The position numbers and the translations under genes are program-made. Below, piece after piece: positions 53,279-61,636 of a stretch of 64,000 nucleotides of DNA; within the stretch, counting starts at the first letter, position 1; each line of letters begins with the position of its first letter. The notes under the pieces were generated by a model. It was not told the DNA's origin. It ran no database searches and saw only the letters and a list, made by a program, of their open reading frames with translations. The stretch lies in contig NZ_JACRSE010000001.1 in the NCBI RefSeq assembly GCF_014281055.1, positions 682,001 through 746,000 of the forward strand, given 5' to 3'. This stretch comes from Fluviispira vulneris. Its GTDB lineage: Bacteria > Bdellovibrionota_B > Oligoflexia > Silvanigrellales > Silvanigrellaceae.

Positions 53279-54511
53279 ATGCAAAATAATCCAACTGTGT
53301 CAAATGAAGAATTGAGAATGCAGGAATTAAATAATTATTTTGTTTTAGATACCCCCCCTGATTTTAATCTTGATAGTTTAACAAGAATAGCATCACGTAT
53401 TTGTCATACTCCAATCGCTCTCATCTCATTAATTGATGAAAACAGACAATGGTTCAAATCAAAAGTTGGACTTGATGTTGAGGAAACTCCAAGGGAAATA
53501 TCATTCTGCACCCACGCCATTCAACAAGACGACGTTTTTATCGTTGCAAATCCAACAGAAGATCCCCGTTTTAAAGATAATCCTTTAGTAACAGGAGAAC
53601 CCTACATTCGCTACTACGCAGGAATGCCACTTAAGTCTCATAACGGCTATAATGTTGGAACCATTTGTGTCATTGATCAAAAACCCAATTATTTAGACGA
53701 AGATAAACTCGAACTTCTCCGTGCATTATCAAAACAAGTTGTAAACTATTTTGAAATTTATAAGAAAAATAGAGAACTCATTCTTTTAAGAAAATCAATT
53801 ATTCATGATGAAAAACTAAAATCTGTAATTAATATCAGCTCTGGTATTTCACAAGAAATAAATAATCCATTATCAATTATTCTTGGCCGCATATATTTAT
53901 TAGAAAGCAAAATAAAAAGCGAACATGCTTTTGAACAGCAAGATGCTTTAAAAGATTTGAATTCTATTTTGAATGCAAGCAAACGTATTTCATATATTAT
54001 TAATTCTTTATGTGATTTTTCAATGGTTTCAGATTTTGAAGAAATCAAAGTACGAGATTTCTCTGAGATTTTAAACCAGGTGCTCATTCTTTGCGAAACA
54101 AAAATTATTAATAGTGGAATATATTTAGTGATTGATGAAATTCCGAGCGTTAAATTGAAATGTAGACCTATTAATTTAGCACACGCATTTTATAATGTCA
54201 TAATGAATGCATATGAAGCTGTCCTAGATCAAGAAGAGAAATGGATTAATATTAAAATGTCTTGCTTAGAAACCGATAATAAAAACAATCTTATTGTGCG
54301 CATCTTGAACAGTGGCACAGGTATGCATCCGAATATAAAAAAGAATATAATGAATCCTCTTTTTCCAACTCATTTATTGGAAGCGTCAATGGGTATCGAT
54401 TTAAATTTAGCAAAGTGGATCATTTCTGATTGCAATGGTAACCTTATTCACGATGATCTCAATGAAAAGTCTACTTTTATCATTCAGCTTCCAACATATG
54501 TAGAAGAATAA
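53279..54511 (+). CDS. GAF-domain histidine-kinase-like protein with degenerate catalytic motifs
   Basis: A 410-residue protein. Residues 20-165 are a GAF domain (RICHTPIALISLIDENRQWFKS, GTICVID). The dimerisation helix reads SSGISQEINNPLSII: the phosphoacceptor His is Gln192. The ATPase domain keeps the N-box (NVIMNAYEAV), but the DxGxG box is NSGTG with Asn344 in place of Asp. GAF kinases of this type normally have HEINNPL and DNGxGM. It therefore probably cannot autophosphorylate and may be a pseudokinase partner. GAGGA precedes the ATG. Confidence 0.9.
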   Translation: MQNNPTVSNEELRMQELNNYFVLDTPPDFNLDSLTRIASRICHTPIALISLIDENRQWFKSKVGLDVEETPREISFCTHAIQQDDVFIVANPTEDPRFKDNPLVTGEPYIRYYAGMPLKSHNGYNVGTICVIDQKPNYLDEDKLELLRALSKQVVNYFEIYKKNRELILLRKSIIHDEKLKSVINISSGISQEINNPLSIILGRIYLLESKIKSEHAFEQQDALKDLNSILNASKRISYIINSLCDFSMVSDFEEIKVRDFSEILNQVLILCETKIINSGIYLVIDEIPSVKLKCRPINLAHAFYNVIMNAYEAVLDQEEKWINIKMSCLETDNKNNLIVRILNSGTGMHPNIKKNIMNPLFPTHLLEASMGIDLNLAKWIISDCNGNLIHDDLNEKSTFIIQLPTYVEE

Positions 54512-54519
54512 GCAAAAAT

Positions 54520-54930
54520 TTATTCACATTTTTTTCCACACTCTGCACAACAATAACAGCCTATGCGAAAAATTCTCTCTCCTTTATATGAAAAATTAAA
54601 ATAATGCTTTACTGTATAAAATGGATTTTCATTTTGTTCTTCTCTATTCTTTTCCGTAACTTTAAGTGTATCTTTCGTATAAGTCATTATCGCATCATCT
54701 AAATAGAGTTTCAAAATACTATCACCGGATCGTTCAAATACCAAATGCTTATTATTGTACATTTCGAGACGGATTTCTGCTGGTGTCCAGTTTTTCTTAT
54801 AATGAAAACTCTCGCCACACTTTGCTTCACACACACTACATTTATCAATCATTTTTTTAGCGTAAATAGGAATATTAAACAAAATTAACAACGATAAATA
54901 TGAAAACACTTTAGGCATTTTTTTATCCAT
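54520..54930 (-). CDS. Exported Cys-rich protein
   Basis: A 136-residue protein with a signal peptide (YLSLLILFNIPIYAKK) and clustered Cys at both ends: CSVCEAKCG and IGCYCCAECGKKC. These could bind metal or form disulfides. The middle has VFERSGDSILKLYLDDAIM. No family recognised. No good ribosome binding site is seen. Convergent with the kinase-like gene 9 bases away. Confidence 0.6.
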   Translation of the reverse strand: MDKKMPKVFSYLSLLILFNIPIYAKKMIDKCSVCEAKCGESFHYKKNWTPAEIRLEMYNNKHLVFERSGDSILKLYLDDAIMTYTKDTLKVTEKNREEQNENPFYTVKHYFNFSYKGERIFRIGCYCCAECGKKCE

Positions 54931-54948
54931 AGCTAAAGTTTAAACTAT

Positions 54949-56055
54949 TCAATACTCTTTTTTAAAGACATCAACGGTCTCAATTCCCTTCATATTATGC
55001 CATTCTATACTCGGCTTAAGATAGTTTCTTTCAAAAATATTGACTATTTGTTGATCAAGTTCTTTTGGAAATGGATAAAAACCAGCAAAAGGGAACATTT
55101 TATCCAACAAAAGGTACACGGATAAGTTTTGCGCATAAAATATAGGATCAATATATTCCATAACAAAAGGATGCTCAAGAGTAAAATTAATTGGTTTTTT
55201 ATTTGCTAAAATTCTTTCTTCTGGAAAATAATCTCCAAATTCATCCGCCCCACCCATATCAACTAAATAAGCATCAAAAAAATCACTCGGATTTAATTTA
55301 TATTCTTTCGATATTAAATTGTTTATTCCTGTAGAGCATACGACACAAAAAGCTTTTTTCAGAGTTGATTTTATTTTTTCAACTTCTTTACTATCAATAA
55401 ATGCAGCAGAGTAATACCGAGCCAATTCAAATGCAGTTGCTTTATTGTCAATAATGGTTATTTTAGCTTTTTTCTTAGATAGAATTTCCAATAATCCGGA
55501 TCCTAATTTTCCACAGCCAATTAAAACAACATTTTTATTATTGAGATCTTCACTCGTGATTGATTTAAAAGCTTGAACAAATAATTCACTCGTACCATAT
55601 TTGCATTCAATAATTTTTGTCTGAGAGTCATCAAGTGAAATAACTGGATAATCTAAATGAATCTTCTTATAGATTTCTCCACCCAATTGAGAAAATTCAA
55701 CTGTGCCAATTTTTGGTGTTCCTGCCTGTAAAAGGCGGGCATTATAATCGAGAAAAATATCATATTCATTTTTGATATAATTAAAATCACGAACATATTT
55801 AATATTACTTTTAATGATTAAATCTTCTACTTCAGGATGATCCATTAAATTAGGGTAACCTGTCATTGTTAAAGTAGCACCTGCAAGGACAAGAGGCTCA
55901 ACTTTACATAAACTTTCGAATGTTAAAGGAGCACAGTGCAAAATGCGAATGCCAGAAAGAGGTTTTTTTTCATAAACTTCTTCTGCATCTTTATATAAAA
56001 AATATGTTCTTTTTCTCAATTCTTCGATTTTAATTGATTTGAAAATGTATTCCAT
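54949..56055 (-). CDS. S-adenosylhomocysteinase-like protein (divergent)
   Basis: A 368-residue protein related to SAHH. Corresponding segments: PLSGIRILHCAPLTFESLCKVEPLVLAGA, YPVISLDDSQTK, and the NAD-binding VVLIGCGKLGSGLLEIL with IDNKATAFELARYY, then VCSTGINNLI and VDMGG. It is shorter than SAHH (about 430-470) and the residues after DDSQTK differ (no Asn of SKFDN), so the substrate is doubtful. GGAGG precedes the ATG. A 15-bp palindrome is upstream. Confidence 0.75.
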   Translation of the reverse strand: MEYIFKSIKIEELRKRTYFLYKDAEEVYEKKPLSGIRILHCAPLTFESLCKVEPLVLAGATLTMTGYPNLMDHPEVEDLIIKSNIKYVRDFNYIKNEYDIFLDYNARLLQAGTPKIGTVEFSQLGGEIYKKIHLDYPVISLDDSQTKIIECKYGTSELFVQAFKSITSEDLNNKNVVLIGCGKLGSGLLEILSKKKAKITIIDNKATAFELARYYSAAFIDSKEVEKIKSTLKKAFCVVCSTGINNLISKEYKLNPSDFFDAYLVDMGGADEFGDYFPEERILANKKPINFTLEHPFVMEYIDPIFYAQNLSVYLLLDKMFPFAGFYPFPKELDQQIVNIFERNYLKPSIEWHNMKGIETVDVFKKEY

Positions 56056-56075
56056 GCTGGTTTGCCTCCAATCTT

Positions 56076-56109
56076 TCTTTCACTTTAACTGTTAAGTTAA
56101 AGTGAAAGA
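56076..56109. promoter_or_regulatory. Palindromic operator candidate upstream of the SAHH-like gene
   Basis: Perfect inverted repeat of 15 bp per arm (56076-56090/56095-56109) with a 4-nt centre GTTA; the core is TTTCACTTTAAC/GTTAAAGTGAAA. No T run follows on either strand, so it is more like a regulator binding site than a terminator. It lies 21 bases upstream of the ATG. Confidence 0.7.
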
Positions 56110-56162
56110 CGGTCGAAGGCAATATAGTTTATCATATATAAAGAGAGGATTGCTTTTGCCAT

Positions 56163-57761
56163 TTATTGACCCAAAAACTTTTTTGCAAAATCAAATGGCT
56201 GTTGCGTTGGAATTCCACTGCAAACACCTGAGACAGTTCCACTCTCACATGCATGATCGCGATTTAAACTCCAAAACGAAAGTAAACCAATTCCTTTAGT
56301 TTGAGCATAGATATAAACTTGAGAAGCATCTGCAAGTGTGAAAACTTCAGGGCGAACATCATTGTAACCAATCATTGGAGTGATACCGATTTTATTATAA
56401 AGCTCAGTTGAACTTGCATTTGGATAAATAGGTGTAATTTGTTTATGCAAGCTTTCAGCTGCTTGTATAGCATTATCACCCATTCTATTTGGAGGGAATT
56501 CTGCTCCATAATCCATTGTCATAATATTAATTCTATCAACAACAACTTTATTTGTATTTGCATTTTTTAATAAATGAATACTATTTTCAAGCACTCCTGT
56601 TGGTAGTACAGGCAGTGTATAAGAAATTTTTACATCAGCGTATTTTGGATTATTCAATAACACTGCGATGGCTTTGTTTCTTAAATCTACTTGACTTGTA
56701 TTTGAAATTGCAGATCCTTCAATATCAAAATCCAAATAGCGTATATTATACTTATCAATAAACTTTTCATAGGCTTTAGCTAAAGTAACTTCTTTATGTT
56801 CACCAGGCACATTACAATGATTACCTATAAACTGCTCTTCAATATAGGGACCATTAGCGCCTCCTAATGAAGCTATAACTCGGCCACCACTTGCTTGAAA
56901 TGCACTTATCTGTTCCTTTAAATTGGCATTGTAATTTTGAGAATAAAAATCGCCACCACATTTTCCATCACTTAAAACAAAAGCAAGTGTTACATTATAT
57001 ATCCCTATTGGAACGAGATCAGATAGTTTTGAAAAAGGATACAACCAACCATTTGGTTTTGGCTGCGTTGGATCAGTTAAAGCACTGGTTTCAATATAAG
57101 GAAAAAATATTTTGTTGGCTACAATTTCCTTGGCTGAAAATGATACATTTACAGTTTGGTTTTCTGCTAAAATAACAGGATTTGGCTCTGCAGTTATCAC
57201 AAATATCTTGCCGTTATTATTTAATGGTGGGATAGAAATATAATATTTTCCAACTAAAGTTTTCTCAGTTAAATCCGTACCATTAATTACGATATCTTGT
57301 GGGTTGTCTTCATTATTTAAATGAGCAGTAAAATTATAACCAGTTGAATTTGTAAATTGCAATACACCATAAGTCGGAACGGGAGGAGGAGGTGGGTTTG
57401 CACCTGTATACAATGCAATATGTGTTGCCGCTGTCTTAGCAGAGTATTCAAGTATAAGAGTGTCACCATTATTTAAAATATGACTGTCATTTGTGCTGGG
57501 TTTGTATAAATATCCTTCTGGAATATTAATAAAATCCATCCAGCCACCAGGAAATGTTCCCCAAGGTGTTCCTGTATGATCGCCTTTAAATGCAATGGTC
57601 CCCCCTGCAGTAAAATCAATTGTACACTTAGCTAATATATTTATTGTTGAATTTGTACCCCATGCATTTCTAGAAATTGCTTTGTAACATTCAGGAGGGA
57701 CAACTTGTTGAGCAAATGCTGAAGCAGAAACAATAAAAGGAATAAATTGCAAAAAATTCAT
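56163..57761 (-). CDS. Secreted GH18 chitinase
   Basis: A 532-residue GH18 enzyme that cleaves chitin. Signal peptide ends at ASAFA-QQ. The N-terminal 240 residues hold beta-sandwich-like segments and a Pro-rich linker (NPPPPPVPT); the catalytic domain begins near IFFPYIE, with the catalytic DFDIEG motif (acid Glu) in RYLDFDIEGS, and IMTMDYG and MIGYND downstream. The ATG at 57761 has GGAG 6 nt upstream. Directly downstream of an LPMO gene (32-base gap), likely one operon for chitin breakdown. Confidence 0.93.
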   Translation of the reverse strand: MNFLQFIPFIVSASAFAQQVVPPECYKAISRNAWGTNSTINILAKCTIDFTAGGTIAFKGDHTGTPWGTFPGGWMDFINIPEGYLYKPSTNDSHILNNGDTLILEYSAKTAATHIALYTGANPPPPPVPTYGVLQFTNSTGYNFTAHLNNEDNPQDIVINGTDLTEKTLVGKYYISIPPLNNNGKIFVITAEPNPVILAENQTVNVSFSAKEIVANKIFFPYIETSALTDPTQPKPNGWLYPFSKLSDLVPIGIYNVTLAFVLSDGKCGGDFYSQNYNANLKEQISAFQASGGRVIASLGGANGPYIEEQFIGNHCNVPGEHKEVTLAKAYEKFIDKYNIRYLDFDIEGSAISNTSQVDLRNKAIAVLLNNPKYADVKISYTLPVLPTGVLENSIHLLKNANTNKVVVDRINIMTMDYGAEFPPNRMGDNAIQAAESLHKQITPIYPNASSTELYNKIGITPMIGYNDVRPEVFTLADASQVYIYAQTKGIGLLSFWSLNRDHACESGTVSGVCSGIPTQQPFDFAKKFLGQ

Positions 57762-57793
57762 AATATTCTCCATGTATTTAATTTCTATTATCT

Positions 57794-58429
57794 TTAATCT
57801 ATATAGACATCAGAACATGAATAAAAAGCTTCTGGACTATCTGATCTTTGCCAAATATTATAAATAAGATATTTACCTTTTTTATTTTCTGGAAAATCAC
57901 AATTCATATAATATCTTTGATTTGTCAAAGTAACTTTATTTATTGTGCAAAAGGGTTCATCTTCTAAGTCAGACCATTTTAAGGGCTGAGAATAATCATA
58001 TGAATCTTTTGTAATGTAGAACTTAAAATATTTTGTTGCATGTGGTGCAGCAGCTAAGTAAACAAAAGTGAATTTATCGTTGACGGGTTTTATGAACGAT
58101 GTGTTCCAATCTGACCGATTCAAGTCGAGCCCCGTAAACATTTTATTACCACCACCGCATAAATGTCCGTCAGGTACTACCTGTTTATGTTTTCCATTTG
58201 CATTTGCTTGATTAATCCCATTCCAGTTATAAAGTGGATTCGTACCATTTTCTTTAACAACGGCTTTACAAGCTGCAGATTTTAAATCTTCAGGATCTTC
58301 TTTATAGCAGCTGTAGACACGACTGATAGGATATTCTATAGTACCATGTGCAAAACTGAGCAGTGGCACTATAGAAAATGAAAAGGTAACAAACCTCAAG
58401 AACACAACTCTTTGTGTGAATTGATTCAT
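57794..58429 (-). CDS. AA10 lytic polysaccharide monooxygenase (chitin-binding protein)
   Basis: Copper enzyme that oxidatively cleaves chitin. Signal peptide ends SLLSFA-like so that His of HGTIEYPISRVYSC is the first mature residue; it forms the histidine brace with the second His in APHATKYFKF. Cys pairs of the family are present (YSC, AAC, HLCGGG, FCTI, MNCDF). About 211 residues, single domain. The ATG at 58429 has GGGAG 9 nt upstream. Upstream of and probably co-expressed with the chitinase. Confidence 0.95.
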   Translation of the reverse strand: MNQFTQRVVFLRFVTFSFSIVPLLSFAHGTIEYPISRVYSCYKEDPEDLKSAACKAVVKENGTNPLYNWNGINQANANGKHKQVVPDGHLCGGGNKMFTGLDLNRSDWNTSFIKPVNDKFTFVYLAAAPHATKYFKFYITKDSYDYSQPLKWSDLEDEPFCTINKVTLTNQRYYMNCDFPENKKGKYLIYNIWQRSDSPEAFYSCSDVYID

Positions 58430-58828
58430 GATCATTTACTCCCAAATTTATTCAGTTTTAAGTAGACAGTTACTTAGATATGCCTATATACTTTTTATTT
58501 ATCCTCCATATTTAGTTTTTTTGTGAAATTTAGATAGCCAGCAAAAGACAATTATTTTTAATAATACAAACTTATTATTTTTTAACAAATTTAATTCGTC
58601 TAAATTTTGACGGAAAAATTTGATTTTATCCAGAAAAATCTCGAGAAAAACAACAAATTCAGTTGACTAAAAATTTCAAAATATATTTCCATTGCCTATT
58701 ATTTTTTTTGAAAAAATCAGCATTATTTTTAGAATGCATTTTCTGCCATTTTTTTGTTAGAAAATTATTTCACATATAACAATTTTTATTATAATTATGA
58801 ATAATTAATAAGGAGTGAGGTAAAGCAG
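58430..58828. other. AT-rich intergenic region between divergent genes
   Basis: A 399-base gap between the LPMO gene (minus) and a binding-protein gene (plus). No gene-like frame. Very AT-rich with poly-A/T runs; it must hold the two divergent promoters. TTGACG and TTGACT occur near 58618 and 58661 without good -10 partners; a better promoter is at 58769-58795. Confidence 0.6.
58769..58795 (+). promoter_or_regulatory. Promoter candidate for the binding-protein gene
   Basis: TTCACA (58769-58774, 5/6) and a perfect TATAAT (58790-58795) with a 15-nt spacer, which is short. It would give a leader of about 25-30 nt. Confidence 0.4.
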
Positions 58829-59575
58829 ATGACGCTTCTAAAAATAAATAGAATATTTAGATTTTTGATTCTTCTTTTTAGTTTATTTTTTTTCATTCAT
58901 CTTCATGCTTCGACTAAAATAACAGCTGTCACTGAACATTATCCACCCTATAATATGATTGAAAATGAAAGTATTGTCGGTGTTTCAGTAGAAATCATGC
59001 AAGAATTATTCAAGCGTGCTAAAGTTGATTACACATTGAATATATATCCTTGGGCACATTCCTATAAATTGGCCCTTGAAGAGCCAAATACCGTGGTTTT
59101 TGCCACTTCTCGCTCACCTGTAAGAGAAAACCTGTTTAAATGGGTAGGCCCCATCGGTGAAAGCAACTGGGTTTTTTTTAAGAAAAAAGGCTCAGAAATA
59201 AAAATAAACACACTTGAAGACGCTAAAAAGTATAAGATTGGCGGTTACAATGACGATGCCACCGCTGAATATCTGAAGAAAAATGGCTTTATATCTGGCA
59301 AATCACTCATTCTCGCCAACAATGAAGTGCAAAATGCTTTTAAACTGGAAGCGGGTCGAATTGACCTCTGGGCAACGGGCGCTTTACTTGGCCCTTATAT
59401 CAGTAAATCAGAGAAAACGGGAAATATTGTTGAGGTTTTTACAATTAAAAAAAGCGAACTCTATGCTGCCTTCAATAAAAGAACGGATGACGCTCTTATT
59501 AAGAAACTCAATGACCTCCTTAGTCAGATGAATAAGGACAAAACTATTGAAAAGATAAATAAAAAGTACAAATAA
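58829..59575 (+). CDS. Periplasmic amino-acid-type ABC binding protein (SBP_bac_3)
   Basis: A 248-residue periplasmic binding protein: signal peptide (LILLFSLFFFIHLHA), then ITAVTEHYPPYNM, GVSVEIMQELFKRA, TLEDAKKYKIGGYNDDATAEYL and RIDLWATG. This is the family that binds polar amino acids or acts as sensor domain; no permease or ATPase is adjacent. GAGG precedes the ATG. Confidence 0.85.
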   Translation: MTLLKINRIFRFLILLFSLFFFIHLHASTKITAVTEHYPPYNMIENESIVGVSVEIMQELFKRAKVDYTLNIYPWAHSYKLALEEPNTVVFATSRSPVRENLFKWVGPIGESNWVFFKKKGSEIKINTLEDAKKYKIGGYNDDATAEYLKKNGFISGKSLILANNEVQNAFKLEAGRIDLWATGALLGPYISKSEKTGNIVEVFTIKKSELYAAFNKRTDDALIKKLNDLLSQMNKDKTIEKINKKYK

Positions 59576-59700
59576 GGAATCTCCCAGCTGCCTCACTCTT
59601 TGCCAATTTCCCTTGAATCACAACACAAATGCAGGTAAGTAACACAAGCTTGTCATGAACTATGACAATAGGCTTTTTGTGTTTTTGGGGGTTATTTATT

Positions 59701-61578
59701 ATGCGTTCTTTAAATTATGATGTGGTGGTGGTTGGAGGAGGTCATGCGGGTTGTGAAGCAGCTCTTGCTTCTGCACGTATGAAAAAGAAAACACTTCTTA
59801 TTTCAATGAGCATCGATCGCATTGGACAGATGTCCTGTAACCCCGCAATTGGCGGAACAGCAAAAGGACATTTAGTAAAAGAAATCGACGCTTTAGGCGG
59901 CGAAATGGGCGCTGCCATCGACAAAACTGGTATTCAATACAGAATTTTGAATAAGAGCAAAGGCCCAGCCATTTGGTCGAGTCGCGCACAGGCAGATATG
60001 GATCTTTATCGCACATATATGCGAAAAACACTTGAAGACACACCTTATCTTGATCTTTTACAAGATACTGTTTCTTCCCTTATATTAGATGAAAATTGTG
60101 TCTATGGGGTGAAGACCTCTCTCGATCAAATCGTTCATTCCAACTGTGTTATTTTAACCACAGGTACATTTTTAAATGGTTTGATTCATATTGGCGAAAG
60201 AAGAATCACTGCCGGACGAGCGGGTGAACCTGCAAGTGTAGAGCTTGCTCAAGCTTTAAAAGACTATGGCTTTCAAGTGGGACGGATGAAAACAGGCACC
60301 ACACCTCGACTTGATGCTCGCTCCATCGATTTCTCCCGTTTAGAGCGGCAGGACAGTGACCCTGATTTTGTTCCTTTTAGCAACAGAACAGACAAAATCA
60401 CCCAACCTTTGGTTCCCTGTTATATAACATATACTAATGAAAAGACTCATGAAGTTATTAAAAACCACATGCATCTCTCACCACTTTACAGTGGTATCAT
60501 CACAGGAATTGGCCCACGCTATTGTCCCAGCATTGAAGACAAAGTCGTAAAATTTCCTGACCGTGTCAGTCATCAAATTTTTATTGAACCTGAAGGCTAT
60601 CAAACCCACGAAATTTATCCAAATGGGATCAGCACGAGCTTGCCCATACATGTGCAAGAAGAATTTTTAAGAACAATTGCTGGTTTTGAAAATGTAGTTC
60701 TTATGAAGCCAGGTTATGCAATTGAATATGATTTTGTGCAACCGACAGAATTGCACCCAACTTTAGAAACAAAAAAAATTAAAAATCTTTATTTTGCAGG
60801 TCAGTTAAATGGAACAACAGGGTATGAAGAAGCCGCTGCGCAAGGGCTGATTGCAGGTATAAACGCTGCTCTTCGAGTGAGTGGAAAAAAACCGTTTATC
60901 TTAAGCCGCTCTGAAAGCTATATTGGCGTTTTAATTGATGATTTGACTACATTAGGGACAAATGAACCCTACCGAATGTTCACAAGTCGAGCTGAAAATA
61001 GATTGAAATTACGCGAAGACAATGCTGATGCACGTCTCACCGAGTATGGTTACCAACTTGGATTGGTGGAAGATGAAGTCTATGCAAAATTTAAAGACCG
61101 TATTCAAAAAATATCTTCAGAACGTGCACGTTTAAAAAGTATTTGGTTAAATCCAACACCCGAGTTAAATAAAAAATTATTGGAAAATAGTTTACCCGAA
61201 ATCTCAACAAACGTTACGCTCGATGCATATTTAAAAAGACCCGAAGTGAATGTCCGTTTCCTTAAAGAAGCAGGCTTCGTTTCAGATTACGATCTCCGCG
61301 TGTTACGTTGTGTCGAAATAGAAGTAAAATATGAAGGGTATATTAAAAGAGAAGAAACGCAATGTGACAAACTGCGCACATACGATCATGTGTGGATCCC
61401 ACAAAACTTTAACTATACATTAGTTAGCGGTTTATCTAAAGAAGTCGTTGAAAAACTCAAAAAACACAACCCAAGCACTCTGGGGCAAGCATCGCGTATC
61501 AGCGGCATCACTCCTGCAGCAGTTACTTTACTGCACACTATGATCGATAGAGAAAGAAGCACAATGCCCCTTCAATAG
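59701..61578 (+). CDS. mnmG: tRNA uridine 5-carboxymethylaminomethyl modification enzyme MnmG
   Basis: FAD-dependent partner of MnmE in wobble U34 modification. N-terminal VVVVGGGHAGCEAALASARM, SCNPAIGGTAKGHLVKEIDALGGEMG, GRAGEPAS, GRMKTGTTPRLD and GQLNGTTGYEEAAAQGL are all canonical. 625 residues. The ATG at 59701 has GGGGG 9 nt upstream and fits the family N-terminus; a longer frame is rejected. A terminator overlaps the stop codon. Confidence 0.97.
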   Translation: MRSLNYDVVVVGGGHAGCEAALASARMKKKTLLISMSIDRIGQMSCNPAIGGTAKGHLVKEIDALGGEMGAAIDKTGIQYRILNKSKGPAIWSSRAQADMDLYRTYMRKTLEDTPYLDLLQDTVSSLILDENCVYGVKTSLDQIVHSNCVILTTGTFLNGLIHIGERRITAGRAGEPASVELAQALKDYGFQVGRMKTGTTPRLDARSIDFSRLERQDSDPDFVPFSNRTDKITQPLVPCYITYTNEKTHEVIKNHMHLSPLYSGIITGIGPRYCPSIEDKVVKFPDRVSHQIFIEPEGYQTHEIYPNGISTSLPIHVQEEFLRTIAGFENVVLMKPGYAIEYDFVQPTELHPTLETKKIKNLYFAGQLNGTTGYEEAAAQGLIAGINAALRVSGKKPFILSRSESYIGVLIDDLTTLGTNEPYRMFTSRAENRLKLREDNADARLTEYGYQLGLVEDEVYAKFKDRIQKISSERARLKSIWLNPTPELNKKLLENSLPEISTNVTLDAYLKRPEVNVRFLKEAGFVSDYDLRVLRCVEIEVKYEGYIKREETQCDKLRTYDHVWIPQNFNYTLVSGLSKEVVEKLKKHNPSTLGQASRISGITPAAVTLLHTMIDRERSTMPLQ

Positions 61579-61598
61579 CGAAAAGGCATTGTGTTTTT
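61560..61598 (+). terminator. Intrinsic terminator of mnmG
   Basis: CACAATGCC (61560-61568) pairs with GGCATTGTG (61585-61593) and is followed by TTTTT. The left arm lies within the last codons of mnmG. Confidence 0.85.
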
Positions 61599-61606
61599 CT
61601 TAGTAT

Positions 61607-61636
61607 CTTAAAATTAAAGTAACGATTAATTTTAAG
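61607..61636. other. AT-only inverted repeat at the toxin-gene end
   Basis: Perfect 11-bp repeat 61607-61617/61626-61636 with an 8-nt loop, overlapping the stop of the minus-strand toxin-like gene. Composition is nearly all A/T and no T run follows, so terminator function is doubtful. Confidence 0.4.
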
